From: Caenimonas sedimenti
GTDB lineage: Bacteria > Pseudomonadota > Gammaproteobacteria > Burkholderiales > Burkholderiaceae_C
Direction: 5' to 3'
NCBI RefSeq assembly: GCF_007833165.1
Contig: NZ_VOBQ01000018.1
Location: 102,571 to 166,570 of the forward strand
DNA length: 64,000 bases
The notes under the pieces were generated by a model that saw only the letters and a list, made by a program, of their open reading frames with translations, was not told the origin of the DNA and did not search any database. Shown in pieces: positions 16,494 through 26,102 of this stretch. The translations under genes and the position numbers were made by a program. Position 1 is the first letter of the stretch; each line of letters begins with the position of its first letter.

Positions 16494-19475
16494 CTAGGCT
16501 CCCAGCTTCGAGTCGGCCATGGCGGCGTTCAGCACGGCGAGTCCGCGCGGCGCGTCGAACTGGTTCACCGCGTCCTGCAATTCAGCGAAGTGATCCGGAA
16601 AAGCGGCGGCAAGCAGCGTTGTGTTCTGGCCCACGACACGCTCCGCGTTGCCGTCGTCCGCCGCCAGCAGCACGCGCAACTGCTGGCAGACCGTCTCGAG
16701 CCGGTGCGGGTCCCATCCGGTCGGGGCGCCGGCCGGTGCGGCCGACGGCAGCGCTGCCTGGATCGCGGCAATCTGGCGAGCCAGGAGCGTATCGAGTGTG
16801 GTGAGCAGCGTGTCGCGGTGGTCGTCATCGGTGGGAAGGGCGGGTTCGAGTGCGGCGGCGGCCTGCTGGAGCTCACCGGCGGCGATGTTGCCGGCCAGGC
16901 CCTTCAGAGTATGGATCAACCTGGATGCGGTTGCCACGTCGCCGGCGCGCAGCGCCTTGCGGGTGGCGGTCACGGCATCGCCCTGGGAGGCGGCGAAACT
17001 GCGCAACATGCTGTTGTAGCGTTGCGGAATGCCCAGCACGCGGCGCAATCCCACGGCCTGGTCGAGGCCAGGGATCGCGGACGGCAGCCCCTCCTGGGCG
17101 TCCGGCACGGCCGCTTCCCTCCCGGCCGTGCGCGCGTCCCGCCGCGGCGCGATCCATTGCAGCAGGACACGAAACAGCACGTCCGGCTCGATGGGCTTGG
17201 TGACGAAATCGACCATCCCCGCCTGCATGCATTGCTGGCGGCTCTCGATCATGGCGTTCGCCGTCAGGCCCACGATGGGGACGGCGTTCCAGCGCGGATC
17301 GGCGCGGATGATCCGGGTGGCCGCCAGCCCATCCATCACCGGCATCTGCATGTCCATGAGGATCAGGTCATAGGGCTCGCCGGCCGCCTGGAGCATGCTG
17401 CACGCGATGCGGCCGTTGTCGGCGATGTCGACGACCAGCCCGGCATCGCGCAGCATCTCACCGGCCACCTGCTGGTTCAGGGCATTGTCTTCGGCCAGCA
17501 GGATGCGCGCGCCCTCGATCGCGCGCAAATCTTCAGCCCGCACCTGGGGGACCTCCTGGCCGGGATTCGCAACGCCGCCGAGCAAATCGATCATGGCGTC
17601 GAACAGCGGTGACGGCGCCACTGGCTTGCTCAGCAAGGTCAGGATGCCGGCCTGGCGCGCCTGGGCGGCCGCTTCCTCGCGGCCATAGGCCGTGAGCATG
17701 GCCATCCGGGGCCGATGGGCCAGTTCCAGCGATTGAAGCCGCCGGGCGGTCTCGATCCCGTCGAGGCCCGGCATCTTCCAGTCGAGCAGGACGATGTCGT
17801 AGCCGGCACCCGCGGCATCCGCGCGCGCCACGGACGCCAAAGCAGCCTCGCCGCTGTCGGCCACATCGACCTGGAAGTGCATGGCGGCCAGCATGTCGTG
17901 CAACACGACGCGCGCGGAATGCAGATCGTCCACGACGAGGATGCGCCGCTCGCGCACGTCGATTCCGGGGTGCGGCGCGCGTGCGCTGTGGGCCCCGACG
18001 GCCAGGCGGGCCGTGAACCAGAAGCGGGAGCCTTCGCCCAGCATGCTCTCGACGCCCACTTCGCCTCCCATTTGCTGGGCCAGGATCTTGGTGAGCGCCA
18101 GGCCCAGCCCGGTGCCGCCGTACTTGCGGGTCGTGGAGACATCGGCCTGCTGGAAACTCTGGAACAGCTTGCCGATCTGCTCGGGGCTGAGGCCGATGCC
18201 GGTGTCGCGCACCTCGAACCGCAGCAGGACATCGTCGCTGCCGTCATCGAAGCGCCGCACGAGGCGCACCACCAGGTCGATCTCGCCCTGCTCCGTGAAC
18301 TTGACGGCGTTGCTGACGTAGTTGATCAGCATCTGCGAGAGCCGCAGGGCGTCGCCGCACAGGGCCCCGGGCACGTCCGGCGCGACGTCGAACAGCAATT
18401 CCAGACGCTTCGCGCTGGCCTTGTCACTCACGAGGTCGGCCACCTTGGTGAGCAGCTGTTCGAGCCGGAACGGGGCCGTCTCCAGTTCGAGCCGTCCCGC
18501 CTCGACCTTGGACAGGTCGAGGATGTCGTTGATGATGGCCAGGAGGTGCTGGCCGGACTGCTGCACCTTGCCGAGATAGTCACGCTGGCGGGCGTCAAGG
18601 TCGGTCTTGAGGGCCAGGTAGGTCATCCCGAGGATCGCGTTCATCGGGGTGCGGATCTCGTGGCTCATGTTCGCCAGGAAGTCGCTCTTGTGCTGACTCG
18701 CCGACTCGAGCTGGACATTCGCTTCTTCGATCTCGCGAATGAGCAACGCATTCTGCGCCACCACGATCCGCTGTTGCGCGAGCGTTTCGCTCAGTTCGCG
18801 GTTGGCCGCTTCCGCGGCGTCCTTCGCCGCTTTCAGTTCGGCGCCGCGCTGCTCGAGCAGGCGGCTTTTCTCGGTGATCTCCCCGTTCTGCTGGCGGATC
18901 TGGATCAGGCCATGCAGCACGCGTTTTGCTTGCTGATGCGACAGGAACGCGAAGGTGGTCATGTAGCCGAACAGCACGGTGCTGCTCAGGAGCGAAACAC
19001 TGAGGCGCGCGTCCGGTTCCAGCTCGAACCCGATGAATGCGCCGGACCCCAGGGCCCCGAGCACGAGCAGGCCGACGCCCCGCGCCGCATGCGCGGGGCC
19101 ACCGACGCTCAGGCTACCGGAAAGCACGCCCAGTACCAGCGCCATGCTCGGCCAGAGGCTGAACTTGAGCGCGGGCAGCCACAGGCCGATGAACAGGGCA
19201 TCGAGCATCAGGTTGCGCAATTCGGCGGTTTTCTGCGAACGGCTGCGGCGGGCCAGGAAGTAGCCGATGTGCGGCCAGACGAGGGTGTAGGCCGCCGCCA
19301 CCGCCAGCCGGAACGGCGTGATGCCGTCCGGGTAGAGGTGCAACATGACGACCAGCAGGTACCCGGGGTACGTCAGGACGCGGGTGAGGTAGGCGACCCT
19401 CACCACCGGGTGTGTCGCTGCCTTCGAGACCGGCGCCGCTTCCGTGCTGCCGCTGGGGTCGGTGCCGGCGGTCAT
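16494..19475 (-). CDS. membrane hybrid histidine kinase (HisKA-HATPase-REC-REC-HPt)
   Basis: A 993-residue phosphorelay kinase. Residues about 25-175 hold several hydrophobic segments (a membrane sensor without a large periplasmic domain), followed by a coiled coil (about 180-255). Then come HisKA with phospho-His about 271 ([17 protein letters not shown]), an ATPase domain ([25 protein letters not shown]), receiver 1 (Asp about 564, [11 protein letters not shown]), receiver 2 (Asp about 707, [13 protein letters not shown]) and a C-terminal HPt domain (about 854, [15 protein letters not shown]). The domain order is that of BarA/ArcB-like kinases. The cyclase response regulator directly downstream is the natural target. 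Confidence 0.95.
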   Translation of the reverse strand: MTAGTDPSGSTEAAPVSKAATHPVVRVAYLTRVLTYPGYLLVVMLHLYPDGITPFRLAVAAAYTLVWPHIGYFLARRSRSQKTAELRNLMLDALFIGLWLPALKFSLWPSMALVLGVLSGSLSVGGPAHAARGVGLLVLGALGSGAFIGFELEPDARLSVSLLSSTVLFGYMTTFAFLSHQQAKRVLHGLIQIRQQNGEITEKSRLLEQRGAELKAAKDAAEAANRELSETLAQQRIVVAQNALLIREIEEANVQLESASQHKSDFLANMSHEIRTPMNAILGMTYLALKTDLDARQRDYLGKVQQSGQHLLAIINDILDLSKVEAGRLELETAPFRLEQLLTKVADLVSDKASAKRLELLFDVAPDVPGALCGDALRLSQMLINYVSNAVKFTEQGEIDLVVRLVRRFDDGSDDVLLRFEVRDTGIGLSPEQIGKLFQSFQQADVSTTRKYGGTGLGLALTKILAQQMGGEVGVESMLGEGSRFWFTARLAVGAHSARAPHPGIDVRERRILVVDDLHSARVVLHDMLAAMHFQVDVADSGEAALASVARADAAGAGYDIVLLDWKMPGLDGIETARRLQSLELAHRPRMAMLTAYGREEAAAQARQAGILTLLSKPVAPSPLFDAMIDLLGGVANPGQEVPQVRAEDLRAIEGARILLAEDNALNQQVAGEMLRDAGLVVDIADNGRIACSMLQAAGEPYDLILMDMQMPVMDGLAATRIIRADPRWNAVPIVGLTANAMIESRQQCMQAGMVDFVTKPIEPDVLFRVLLQWIAPRRDARTAGREAAVPDAQEGLPSAIPGLDQAVGLRRVLGIPQRYNSMLRSFAASQGDAVTATRKALRAGDVATASRLIHTLKGLAGNIAAGELQQAAAALEPALPTDDDHRDTLLTTLDTLLARQIAAIQAALPSAAPAGAPTGWDPHRLETVCQQLRVLLAADDGNAERVVGQNTTLLAAAFPDHFAELQDAVNQFDAPRGLAVLNAAMADSKLGA

Positions 19476-19547
19476 GGGCGGCGTTTCCAGATGAGGTTCA
19501 TCGGGGGATGATGCCCAATGGATCGAGTCTGATCAACCGGGGCGGAC

Positions 19548-20981
19548 GTGCTGACCCGGCAGCAGATGTTCACCTTCGGACACCGGCCCGAGCTCTGGCA
19601 GCGCCTACGCCTGGGCGCCCGACGCGACGGCAAGCTCACGGCGCTGATCCACGAGGCGGTGGGCGAAACCTCGCGCGTGGAGGACTTCACGGAGATGGTC
19701 ACGCGCTGGTCGGGCACGCTTTACCGCTGCGACAACCTGCGCGGCGACTACCGCCTGCTGCCGCTGGACCTGCCGACGCCGCTGGACATGCGCGCGCCCG
19801 GGGCGGCCAGCGGCCTGTTCCCGCTGGAGGTGGCCATGGACGAACTGGCGCACGCGCTGGGCATGGACCCGCTGGCGCTGCGCCTGGCCAACGACGCGGA
19901 GCGCGCGCCTTCTGGCGACAAGCCGTATTCGAGCAAGAAGCTGCGCGAGTGCTACGAACGGGCGGCGAAACGATTCGGCTGGTCAAAACGCAACCCGCGG
20001 CCCCGCAGCACGCGCGAGGGCCACGAACTGGTGGGCTGGGGCATGGCCAGCGGCCAGTGGATCGCCGAGCAGCAGGAAGCACAAGCGCGGGTGGTGTGGC
20101 ACGCCGATGGCCACGTCGACGTGGAAACGGCGGCCAGCGACATCGGCACGAGGACGTATACGGTGCTGGCGCAAGTGGCGGCGGCCGCGCTTGGCGTGCG
20201 CCTGCAGGACGTGCGGGTGCACATCGCCGACACGCGGCTGCCGCGGGCGCCGACCGAGGGCGGCTCGTCGCACGTGGCCAGCGTGGGCTCGGCGGTGGAC
20301 GGCGCCTGCGAGAAGCTGCGCAAGAAGGCGTGGCAGCTCGCGCGGGCCATCCCTGCGTCCCCGCTGGTGGACAGCAAGCTTTCAGAGGTGGAATTTGCCG
20401 GCGGCCAGCTGCGGCTGCGCCAGCAGGACGGCAACGGGCTGTCCGTGCAGGAAGTACTGCTGACCTCGGGCGTGGACCAACTCGAGGCGAGCTTCCACCT
20501 CGAGCCCGACGAGGATGAACAGGGACGCTACGAGCGCGCCGTGCACTCGGCGGTGTTCTGCGAGGTGCGGGTGGACGAAGCGATGGGCACCGTGCGGGTC
20601 ACGCGGGTGGTGAGCGCGGCGGCGTGCGGCCGCATCATCAACGAGCTCACGGCGCGCAGCCAGGTGCTGGGCGGCATCGTCTGGGGCATCGGGCAGGCGC
20701 TGCACGAGGCCACCTTGATCGACCAGGCACTCGGCCGCTTCGTGACGGTGGACCTGGCGAACTACCATGTTCCGGTGAATGCGGACATCCACGAACTGGA
20801 GGTCATCTTCGTGCCGGAAGACGACCGCATCGTCAGCCGCCTGGGCGCCAAGGGCGTGGGCGAGATCGGCGGGCTTGGCGTCGCCGCCGCGATTTCCAAT
20901 GCGATCTGGCACGCCACCGGCCGCCGGATCCGCGAACTGCCGATGACGCCCGACAAGGTGATGGCGCCCACCGAGCCTTAG
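19548..20981 (+). pseudogene. 5'-truncated xanthine dehydrogenase/aldehyde oxidase molybdenum subunit (PaoC/YagR type)
   Basis: The 477 residues match only the C-terminal two thirds of the molybdopterin-binding subunit, which is normally about 730 residues. Similarity begins at VLTRQQMFTFGHRP, an internal conserved segment, and runs to the usual C-terminus. The active-site Glu region GAKGVGEIGGLGVAAAISNA is present. The first roughly 250 residues, including the substrate-channel part, are absent. Upstream in frame is a stop (TGA at 19530), and just beyond lies the divergent kinase gene. The FAD and iron-sulphur subunits that normally precede this gene are missing. No good ribosome site is seen at the GTG at 19548. 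It is best read as a remnant left by a deletion. Confidence 0.8.
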
Positions 20982-21017
20982 ATGAGCCGCGGGCTTGCCG
21001 CGGAGCAAGTCGCGACC

Positions 21018-21851
21018 TCAGATCATCTCGAGGGGCACAGGTCCTTTCGGCGGCGGAAAGAGCGCATCGAGTTCCTGTACCTGGCCCATCGTCAGCGGAT
21101 GCTCCAGCGCCAGGGCATTGTCCCCGAGCCGCTCGCGGCTTCCGGTCTTGGGAATCGCGATCACCCCGTCCCGCGCCAGCAGCCACGCGATGGCCACTTG
21201 CGCTGGCGTCATGCCATGGCTCTTTGCGAACTGCACCAGCCCGCGGTGCCGCAGCAGCCGGCCCTCTTCAAGCGGCGAGTAGGCCATCACGGGGATGTGG
21301 CGCTGGTGAAGCCATGGCAGCAGGTCCCATTCGATGCCGCGCCGGCCGAGGTTGTAGAGAACCTGGTCGGTCTGCACCGCCGGGCCGGCGGGAACATCGT
21401 GCAGCTCGCGCATCAGCGCGGTGTCGAGATTGCTCACGCCCCAGTGGCGGATCTTGCCGGCACGCCGGAGCGTTTCGAAGGCTTCCACCGTTTCCGCCAG
21501 CGGAACGTTGCCGGGCCAGTGCAGCAGGTACAGGTCGATCGCTTCGACGCGCAAGCGCTTGAGGCTGTTGTCGCATGAGGCCTGCATCGAGCGGCGCGAC
21601 GCGTTGTGCGGATAGACCTTGCTGACGATGAAGACCTCATCGCGCCGGCCTTCGATCGCCTCGCCGACCAGCGCCTCCGAAAGGCCGTCCCCATACATTT
21701 CGGCGGTATCGATGAGCGTCAGGCCCAGGTCGATCCCGCGCCGCAGGCAGTCGATTTCTTCCCGCCGGCGGGCCGGGTCGTCGCCGATGCGCCACGTGCC
21801 CTGGCCGAGGGCCGCGACCGTTTCGCCACAGGGAAGCGTCACGTGTTTCAT
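21018..21851 (-). CDS. aldo/keto reductase
   Basis: A 277-residue NAD(P)H-dependent oxidoreductase with a TIM-barrel fold. The catalytic tetrad is complete: Asp48 and Tyr53 (LIDTAEMYGDG), Lys78 (IVSKVYP) and His111 (LLHWPGN). The cofactor-binding C-terminal part has IPKTGSRERLGDNALAL. The N-terminus KHVTLPCGETVAALGQGTWRIG matches the YeaE/diketogluconate-reductase-like subgroup. The ATG at 21851 is selected; the frame stays open to 22100 but the additional residues are Arg-rich and unlike the family. The substrate is unknown. Convergent with the truncated molybdenum hydroxylase gene. Confidence 0.92.
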   Translation of the reverse strand: MKHVTLPCGETVAALGQGTWRIGDDPARRREEIDCLRRGIDLGLTLIDTAEMYGDGLSEALVGEAIEGRRDEVFIVSKVYPHNASRRSMQASCDNSLKRLRVEAIDLYLLHWPGNVPLAETVEAFETLRRAGKIRHWGVSNLDTALMRELHDVPAGPAVQTDQVLYNLGRRGIEWDLLPWLHQRHIPVMAYSPLEEGRLLRHRGLVQFAKSHGMTPAQVAIAWLLARDGVIAIPKTGSRERLGDNALALEHPLTMGQVQELDALFPPPKGPVPLEMI

Positions 21852-22096
21852 GACGCACAGTATCACCCGGCCCCTGCGTGCCAGTACACGCGACTTGCAG
21901 GAGGATCGCATCTCGACCTGGAAGTCGATGGGGCAGCCCTCCTGCGGGAGTGCGTTCGCACGCTCGCCCACGACACGCCGTCGCCAGCTTTGCGGTCCAC
22001 ATGGTGTTCGGCATCGTGAATTGCCGCGACGTCCTCTGTGTTCATCGCCGCGCCCTGGCCGGGATGCAGGAGGAGTGGATCCCCGCGAGTCACCCT

Positions 22097-23002
22097 TCAA
22101 CCCGGCCCGGGAAAGCGCAACTGCCGACGGCTGGCAAAGCAGCGTTCTTCCCCGCTGATCGGGTCGCGGAACGCAACGCTGGCGGCGAGTAGTCTCAGCG
22201 GGTTGGTGGTTTCGTCTTCACCTCGCCCGAGCAGGTTGGGGTAGATGCGGTCGCCCAGGATGGGCAGTCCGAGTGCCGCCATGTGCACCCGCAACTGGTG
22301 GCGCTTGCCGGTGGATGGGCGCAGGCGGTAGCGGGCCCACGGTCCGCGTGTTTCCATCAGCTCGATTTCGGTGTGTGCGTTGGGCTTCGCGCCATCTCGC
22401 GCATCGGCCTCACGCATCTGCATGAAGTGATCGCTGGCGAGCAGGGTGCTGGTGCGGTGCAACGGGAACTGCAAGCGCGTGTCGCTGGACGCGAGAGCCT
22501 GGTACTGCTTCATGACTTTGCGGCCGGCGAAGAGGGTCTGGTAGGCGCCGCGGAATGCCGGCTGCTTGGCGAACAGCACGACGCCAGCAGTCTCGCGGTC
22601 GATCCGGTGCAAAGGCGTCAACGCCGCCAGGCCGAGCTGGCGGCGCAACCGGATCAGCAGCGTTTCCTGCAGGTAGGGGCCGGACGGCGTCACCGGCAGA
22701 AAATGCGGCTTGTCGGCCACAACGAGATGCTCGTCCTCGAACAGCACGGTGGCCTGCGCGGCATTGGGCGACTCGTCGGCGACGGTGCGGTAGTAGTAGA
22801 GCTTCCCATGCGGAACATACGCCTGCCGCGCCGCGACCGCGCGGCCAGATGCGTCCACCACGTCACCCGCCTGAATGCGATCAACCCAGTCGGCCGCGCG
22901 GACGCCGGGGAACCTTTCCACCAGGAAGTCGAGGATGCACGGCCAGTGGCCCGCGGGCAGGGCCACCTGGCTGGCCGTGACGCCATCGCGCATCGGCAGC
23001 AT
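22097..23002 (-). CDS. RluA-family pseudouridine synthase
   Basis: A 301-residue enzyme that isomerises uridine in rRNA or tRNA. The catalytic Asp is residue 135 in LHRIDRETAGVVLFAK, and other family motifs are visible (ALTP, RPSTGKRHQLRVHMAALG, GDRIYP). The N-terminus (residues 20-75) looks like a reduced S4-like region rather than a full S4 domain. The ATG at 23002 is two bases after the trhO stop codon, so both form an RNA-modification operon. The exact target position (RluA, RluC, RluD or TruC-like) is not deducible. Confidence 0.9.
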   Translation of the reverse strand: MLPMRDGVTASQVALPAGHWPCILDFLVERFPGVRAADWVDRIQAGDVVDASGRAVAARQAYVPHGKLYYYRTVADESPNAAQATVLFEDEHLVVADKPHFLPVTPSGPYLQETLLIRLRRQLGLAALTPLHRIDRETAGVVLFAKQPAFRGAYQTLFAGRKVMKQYQALASSDTRLQFPLHRTSTLLASDHFMQMREADARDGAKPNAHTEIELMETRGPWARYRLRPSTGKRHQLRVHMAALGLPILGDRIYPNLLGRGEDETTNPLRLLAASVAFRDPISGEERCFASRRQLRFPGPG

Positions 23003-23004
23003 GG

Positions 23005-23847
23005 CTACCCGGCGACGGCTGCGGCGAGCCGAAGGGCACGTTGCAGCCGCCACGGGCCGTCGTGCTCACCCTGGTACACATCTTCGAGCGTGGTCGCGGT
23101 TTCCTGCAAGCTCGCGTTCAGCGCAACCCGGTTGTCGAACACGAAGCACTCCCCTTTCCAGGCCAGTCCGGGGTCCTTCACCTGCTGGAAGTAGTTGAGG
23201 ATGCCGCCCTCCAGCTGGTAGGCGACCAACCCCAGATCCAGCATCCAGGCGGTGGTCTTCTCGCAGCGGATGCCGCCGGTGCAATACATCGCCACCCGTT
23301 GGCCTCCGGCTTTCCATGCCGCGGCATGGGTGCGCACGAAATCGGGAAAGTCGCGAAAATTCGTCACCTGCGGATCGATGGCCCCTTCGAAGTGGCCCAG
23401 CCGGTATTCGAAACTGTTCCGGTTGTCCAGCAGCACCACGTCCGGCTGCTTGATCAGGTTCCCCCAATCCACCGGGCTGACCTGGATGCCGGTCGCGCGC
23501 GCAGCATCCACCCCTTCGATCCCCAGTGGAACGATCTCCTTCTTGACCTGCACTCTCACCTTGCCGAAGGGCCTGGTGACGCATGCACTGTGCTTGAACG
23601 CCATTGCGGTGAAGGCTGGCTCGCGCTGGAGCGCTTGTTCAAAGCGCTCCACGGCGGCCGGGGACCCGGCCAGCATGCCGTTGATCCCTTCAGCGGCAAC
23701 CAGAATGCTGCCAGCCAGCCCACCCGCGGCTTGCTCCGCCACCAGCTCGCGCAGCATCGCAGCTGCAACTTGCGGCTGCGGCAATGGCGTGAACTTGTAG
23801 AAGGACGTATGAACCAGCGCAGGCGTCTCGGGGCAAGGCAACGGCAT
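23005..23847 (-). CDS. trhO: tRNA uridine(34) hydroxylase TrhO (rhodanese family)
   Basis: A 280-residue enzyme that hydroxylates U34 of certain tRNAs, an early step toward cmo5U/mo5U. The N-terminal domain (about 10-100) has FYKFTPL and VAAEGINGMLAG, and the rhodanese domain (about 115-215) carries the active Cys at about 189 in YCTGGIRCEKTTAW. Family features DNRNSFEYRLGHFEGAIDP are present. The ATG at 23847 begins MPLPCPETPALVHTSFYKF; upstream in-frame residues to 23910 look non-coding. It is followed after two bases by a pseudouridine synthase, a sensible functional pair. Confidence 0.92.
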   Translation of the reverse strand: MPLPCPETPALVHTSFYKFTPLPQPQVAAAMLRELVAEQAAGGLAGSILVAAEGINGMLAGSPAAVERFEQALQREPAFTAMAFKHSACVTRPFGKVRVQVKKEIVPLGIEGVDAARATGIQVSPVDWGNLIKQPDVVLLDNRNSFEYRLGHFEGAIDPQVTNFRDFPDFVRTHAAAWKAGGQRVAMYCTGGIRCEKTTAWMLDLGLVAYQLEGGILNYFQQVKDPGLAWKGECFVFDNRVALNASLQETATTLEDVYQGEHDGPWRLQRALRLAAAVAG

Positions 23848-24016
23848 GTGCCATTTTCCCACGTGTGCGTGGTCGCCGTCCTCGGCTTGTGGGCGCGATG
23901 ATGCCCACATGCACGAGCCTCATCAACCGCAACCGACAACATTCCCCTGCACATGCCGACTCCTGCGATTCATGGGCGCCGGACAATCGTCTGGTCGCAC
24001 CATCCAGGAGGCCTCG

Positions 24017-24088
24017 ATGACCCAAGGCAATAGCAAGACAGGGGCCGCAGCCGCTCAAGTCTCGCCTGAATCGCGGGTGTTGCCGTAG
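24017..24088 (+). other. orphan translation start: 23-codon ORF behind a perfect Shine-Dalgarno
   Basis: AGGAGG lies 5 nt before an ATG that opens a 23-codon frame (begins MTQGNSKTGAAAAQ), ending TAG at 24088 inside the 3' end of the oppositely oriented gene at 24055-24309. The quality of the ribosome site contrasts with the shortness of the frame, so this may be the broken 5' end of a lost gene. It could also encode a true short peptide. Confidence 0.35.
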
Positions 24089-24309
24089 CTGTCGCTGGTG
24101 GGCGCGTCGCGGTCCTTGATGAAGCCGGCCTGGTTGATCCCGCGCCCGGGCTTGCCTTCCTGCCCGAGCTCCGCGGCCCTGCCACGGTTCGAAGGCGTGC
24201 CTTCCGTGCCGACGGCGTCGGTCGAGCCCTCCTGGGCATCGAAGTCGGATTCCACTTCCGGCAAGCGGGTGTCCCCCGTCTGTTTCATGTTGTCTTTGGC
24301 GTCGGGCAT
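24055..24309 (-). CDS. small hydrophilic hypothetical protein
   Basis: An 84-residue, very hydrophilic and probably disordered protein rich in Asp, Glu, Gly, Thr and Ser (PEVESDFDAQEGSTDAVG; GKPGRGINQAGFIKDRD). It has no signal peptide or membrane segment. AAGGAG lies 7 nt before the ATG at 24309, which supports a real gene. The composition resembles small stress-induced hydrophilins, but no family is recognised. The divergent gene at 24429 may share its promoter region. Confidence 0.65.
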   Translation of the reverse strand: MPDAKDNMKQTGDTRLPEVESDFDAQEGSTDAVGTEGTPSNRGRAAELGQEGKPGRGINQAGFIKDRDAPTSDSYGNTRDSGET

Positions 24310-24428
24310 GGCGGTCTCCTTTCGAACAGATCGAATCAATCTAGGCCGGAACACCCGGCCGGCCTGTAGGAAGCGGCCGCAATTCCGGCCGGGTCTGCCG
24401 GGGCTCAGCCGCCGCTGACAGCTGCGCC

Positions 24429-25691
24429 ATGGAGGACCTTGCAGCCGCCCTTGCCGCCACGCCGCGCCGGCACCGGGCCGCGCCGTTGCCCGCCGATCTC
24501 GCCGGCGCGCGCTCGGCTCCTGCCGATGTCGCCCTCGCGTTCGCGATCGAAAGCCTCCGCCTGGGCGACCATCCCGGCGCGCGCGAAATCTTCATCGATG
24601 CGCTCGCCGCACTGATCGCGCGGGCTGCGGATCCAGGCACCGGTGACAGCGCGTTCCAGGCGTTGCTGCTGCGCGGCGGCGATGCGTCGGTGCAGGAATA
24701 CGCGGCCCTGCGAGTTCAGGCGGCCAGGGACGCCCGGACCGTCCGGCGCCTGGTCGATGCATGCGCACATCCCGGCAAGCTGCCGCGTGCGGAAACGAAT
24801 GAGAGGCAGCGGTTGGAAGCGCTTCACCTGCTCGCCAGGGCCGGTCGCTGGCAAGACCTGCTCAGCATGGCCGGCCGCATCGACACAGCCGTCGCTCAGC
24901 ATCCGGCTTTGCATCGCCTCGCCCGGCGCGACGCACTTCGCGCCTTGCCCGCGGTCAGCCAGTACACGATGCTCCTGCGTGCGCACGGACCCGCGGGCGG
25001 CACCGAAGCAGCAGCCATGCAGGGCCGCGCGGCCGCGCAAGCCGGTGACTCCGCCGAGGCGCAGACGGTGGCCGCGTTGGCGACGATCGCCCTTGTGCTG
25101 CAACGGCGGGGCCACGTCGGGTTGGAGTTGGCGCGCGGACTCAAGACACCACGCGGATTCCCAGGCGAACGGCGCAAGGCGAAAGACGAGTGGGACGTGG
25201 CGCTGATCGAGCCGGGCCCCGGGGGCGGGCGCATTGTGCTGCTCGGCGAGGTCAAGGCCTCGCCCGCGTCCGCGCTTTCGGATTTCTCGCGCCTGCACCG
25301 GGGCTTGCTGGCCTTCGCGCAGGCCGATGGCGGCGCCAGCTACCTGTTCTCATCGGCGGATGGACCCGTCGCCATTTCAGGTGCGTCGCTGCGGGAGCTT
25401 GCACCCTTGAAGGAGCGGGCCTTGCCGCCGCGCGTGGTGTATTTCAGCCCGGCACCGGCCCAGACGCTGCCACCCCTGTCGGCGGCCAGCAAGGCGGTGT
25501 TGCTGCGCGAGCCCGCGAGTCTTGCCTTTGCCCGCACACGAGATGCCGGCGACCTGCTGCCGGTCTGGGAAGCGTTGCGCGCGGAGCCGCGCCTGCGGGC
25601 CACGCTGCATCAATACGAAACGGCGAGGCGGCTTTGCCAGGCGCTGCTGCACCCGGAAGACCTGATGTTCGCGATTCAGCGTGGCCGCTGA
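24429..25691 (+). CDS. hypothetical protein with a possible PD-(D/E)xK-like core
   Basis: A 420-residue soluble protein I do not recognise. The first 240 residues are mostly helical and Ala/Leu/Arg-rich. Near residues 250-280 lies KDEWDVALIEPG followed by RIVLLGEVKASP, that is an Asp, a strand, then E-V-K, the usual spacing of a PD-(D/E)xK nuclease core (D...ExK). Further strands follow (SYLFSSADGPVAIS, PPRVVYFSP). In this fold the Asp and Glu hold metal and the Lys assists catalysis. It has no adjacent methylase or helicase and is not obviously part of a restriction or defence cassette. The nuclease reading rests only on motif spacing. Confidence 0.6.
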   Translation: MEDLAAALAATPRRHRAAPLPADLAGARSAPADVALAFAIESLRLGDHPGAREIFIDALAALIARAADPGTGDSAFQALLLRGGDASVQEYAALRVQAARDARTVRRLVDACAHPGKLPRAETNERQRLEALHLLARAGRWQDLLSMAGRIDTAVAQHPALHRLARRDALRALPAVSQYTMLLRAHGPAGGTEAAAMQGRAAAQAGDSAEAQTVAALATIALVLQRRGHVGLELARGLKTPRGFPGERRKAKDEWDVALIEPGPGGGRIVLLGEVKASPASALSDFSRLHRGLLAFAQADGGASYLFSSADGPVAISGASLRELAPLKERALPPRVVYFSPAPAQTLPPLSAASKAVLLREPASLAFARTRDAGDLLPVWEALRAEPRLRATLHQYETARRLCQALLHPEDLMFAIQRGR

Positions 25692-25918
25692 GTGCCCGGC
25701 GCATCGGAGGATGGGGCCGATGCAGGGTCCACCACGCTCGCCAAGGGCAATTCGTCAGCCCGCGCGCGTTCCAGGTCGAGCATGCGCTCCATGGCCGACC
25801 CGGCGCCTTCGCCGGAGCGCTGGTCTTTCGGCGCAGGGGCGGGTGCCTCCGGTCCGGAGGGCGAATCTGGTTTCACGAGCGCTTTCGTTGCGCATCGAGC
25901 GTATGCGATCCAGCTCAT
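25676..25918 (-). CDS. possible small hypothetical protein
   Basis: An 80-residue frame (begins MSWIAYARCATKALVKPD), Pro/Ala-rich in the middle, with a helical amphipathic stretch MERMLDLERARADELPLA. It overlaps the end of the preceding gene by 16 bp on the opposite strand. There is no clear ribosome site. Together with the stretch to 26098 it lies in an interval of about 400 bp with no certain gene. Confidence 0.3.
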   Translation of the reverse strand: MSWIAYARCATKALVKPDSPSGPEAPAPAPKDQRSGEGAGSAMERMLDLERARADELPLASVVDPASAPSSDAPGTQRPR

Positions 25919-25985
25919 GGGTCCAAGCGCCGTTTGCCTGTGCAGCTGTAGGAGAGGGCTGACTGAGGGGCATCGACATGAAGGC

Positions 25986-26102
25986 ATGGAAATTTCCACC
26001 CCTGAGCCCGAGCCGGGACAACATCAGGTAGAAGCAGACATGAACTGCATCGCCATCGCCATCCGTGCTGGCGACGAACTTCACCTGGAAGTGATCCGAT
26101 GA
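25986..26102 (+). CDS. possible 38-codon leader gene coupled to the EamA transporter
   Basis: A short frame (MEISTPEPEPGQHQVEADMN...) ending VIR-stop with a 4-nt overlap (ATGA) onto the transporter start at 26099. The overlap is the main support, since it would couple translation. The ribosome site is poor and the frame stays open much further upstream (to 25692). It may be chance. Confidence 0.3.
   Translation: MEISTPEPEPGQHQVEADMNCIAIAIRAGDELHLEVIR

Noticed and set aside
17715..19511. A 598-codon plus-strand frame opposite the hybrid kinase
   Set aside because: Antisense shadow of a clear kinase; no start signal and no recognisable fold.
21852..22096. Short frames between the aldo-keto reductase and pseudouridine synthase genes
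   Set aside because: Several 60-75 codon frames exist on both strands but none has a ribosome site or recognisable sequence. I see only intergenic DNA here.
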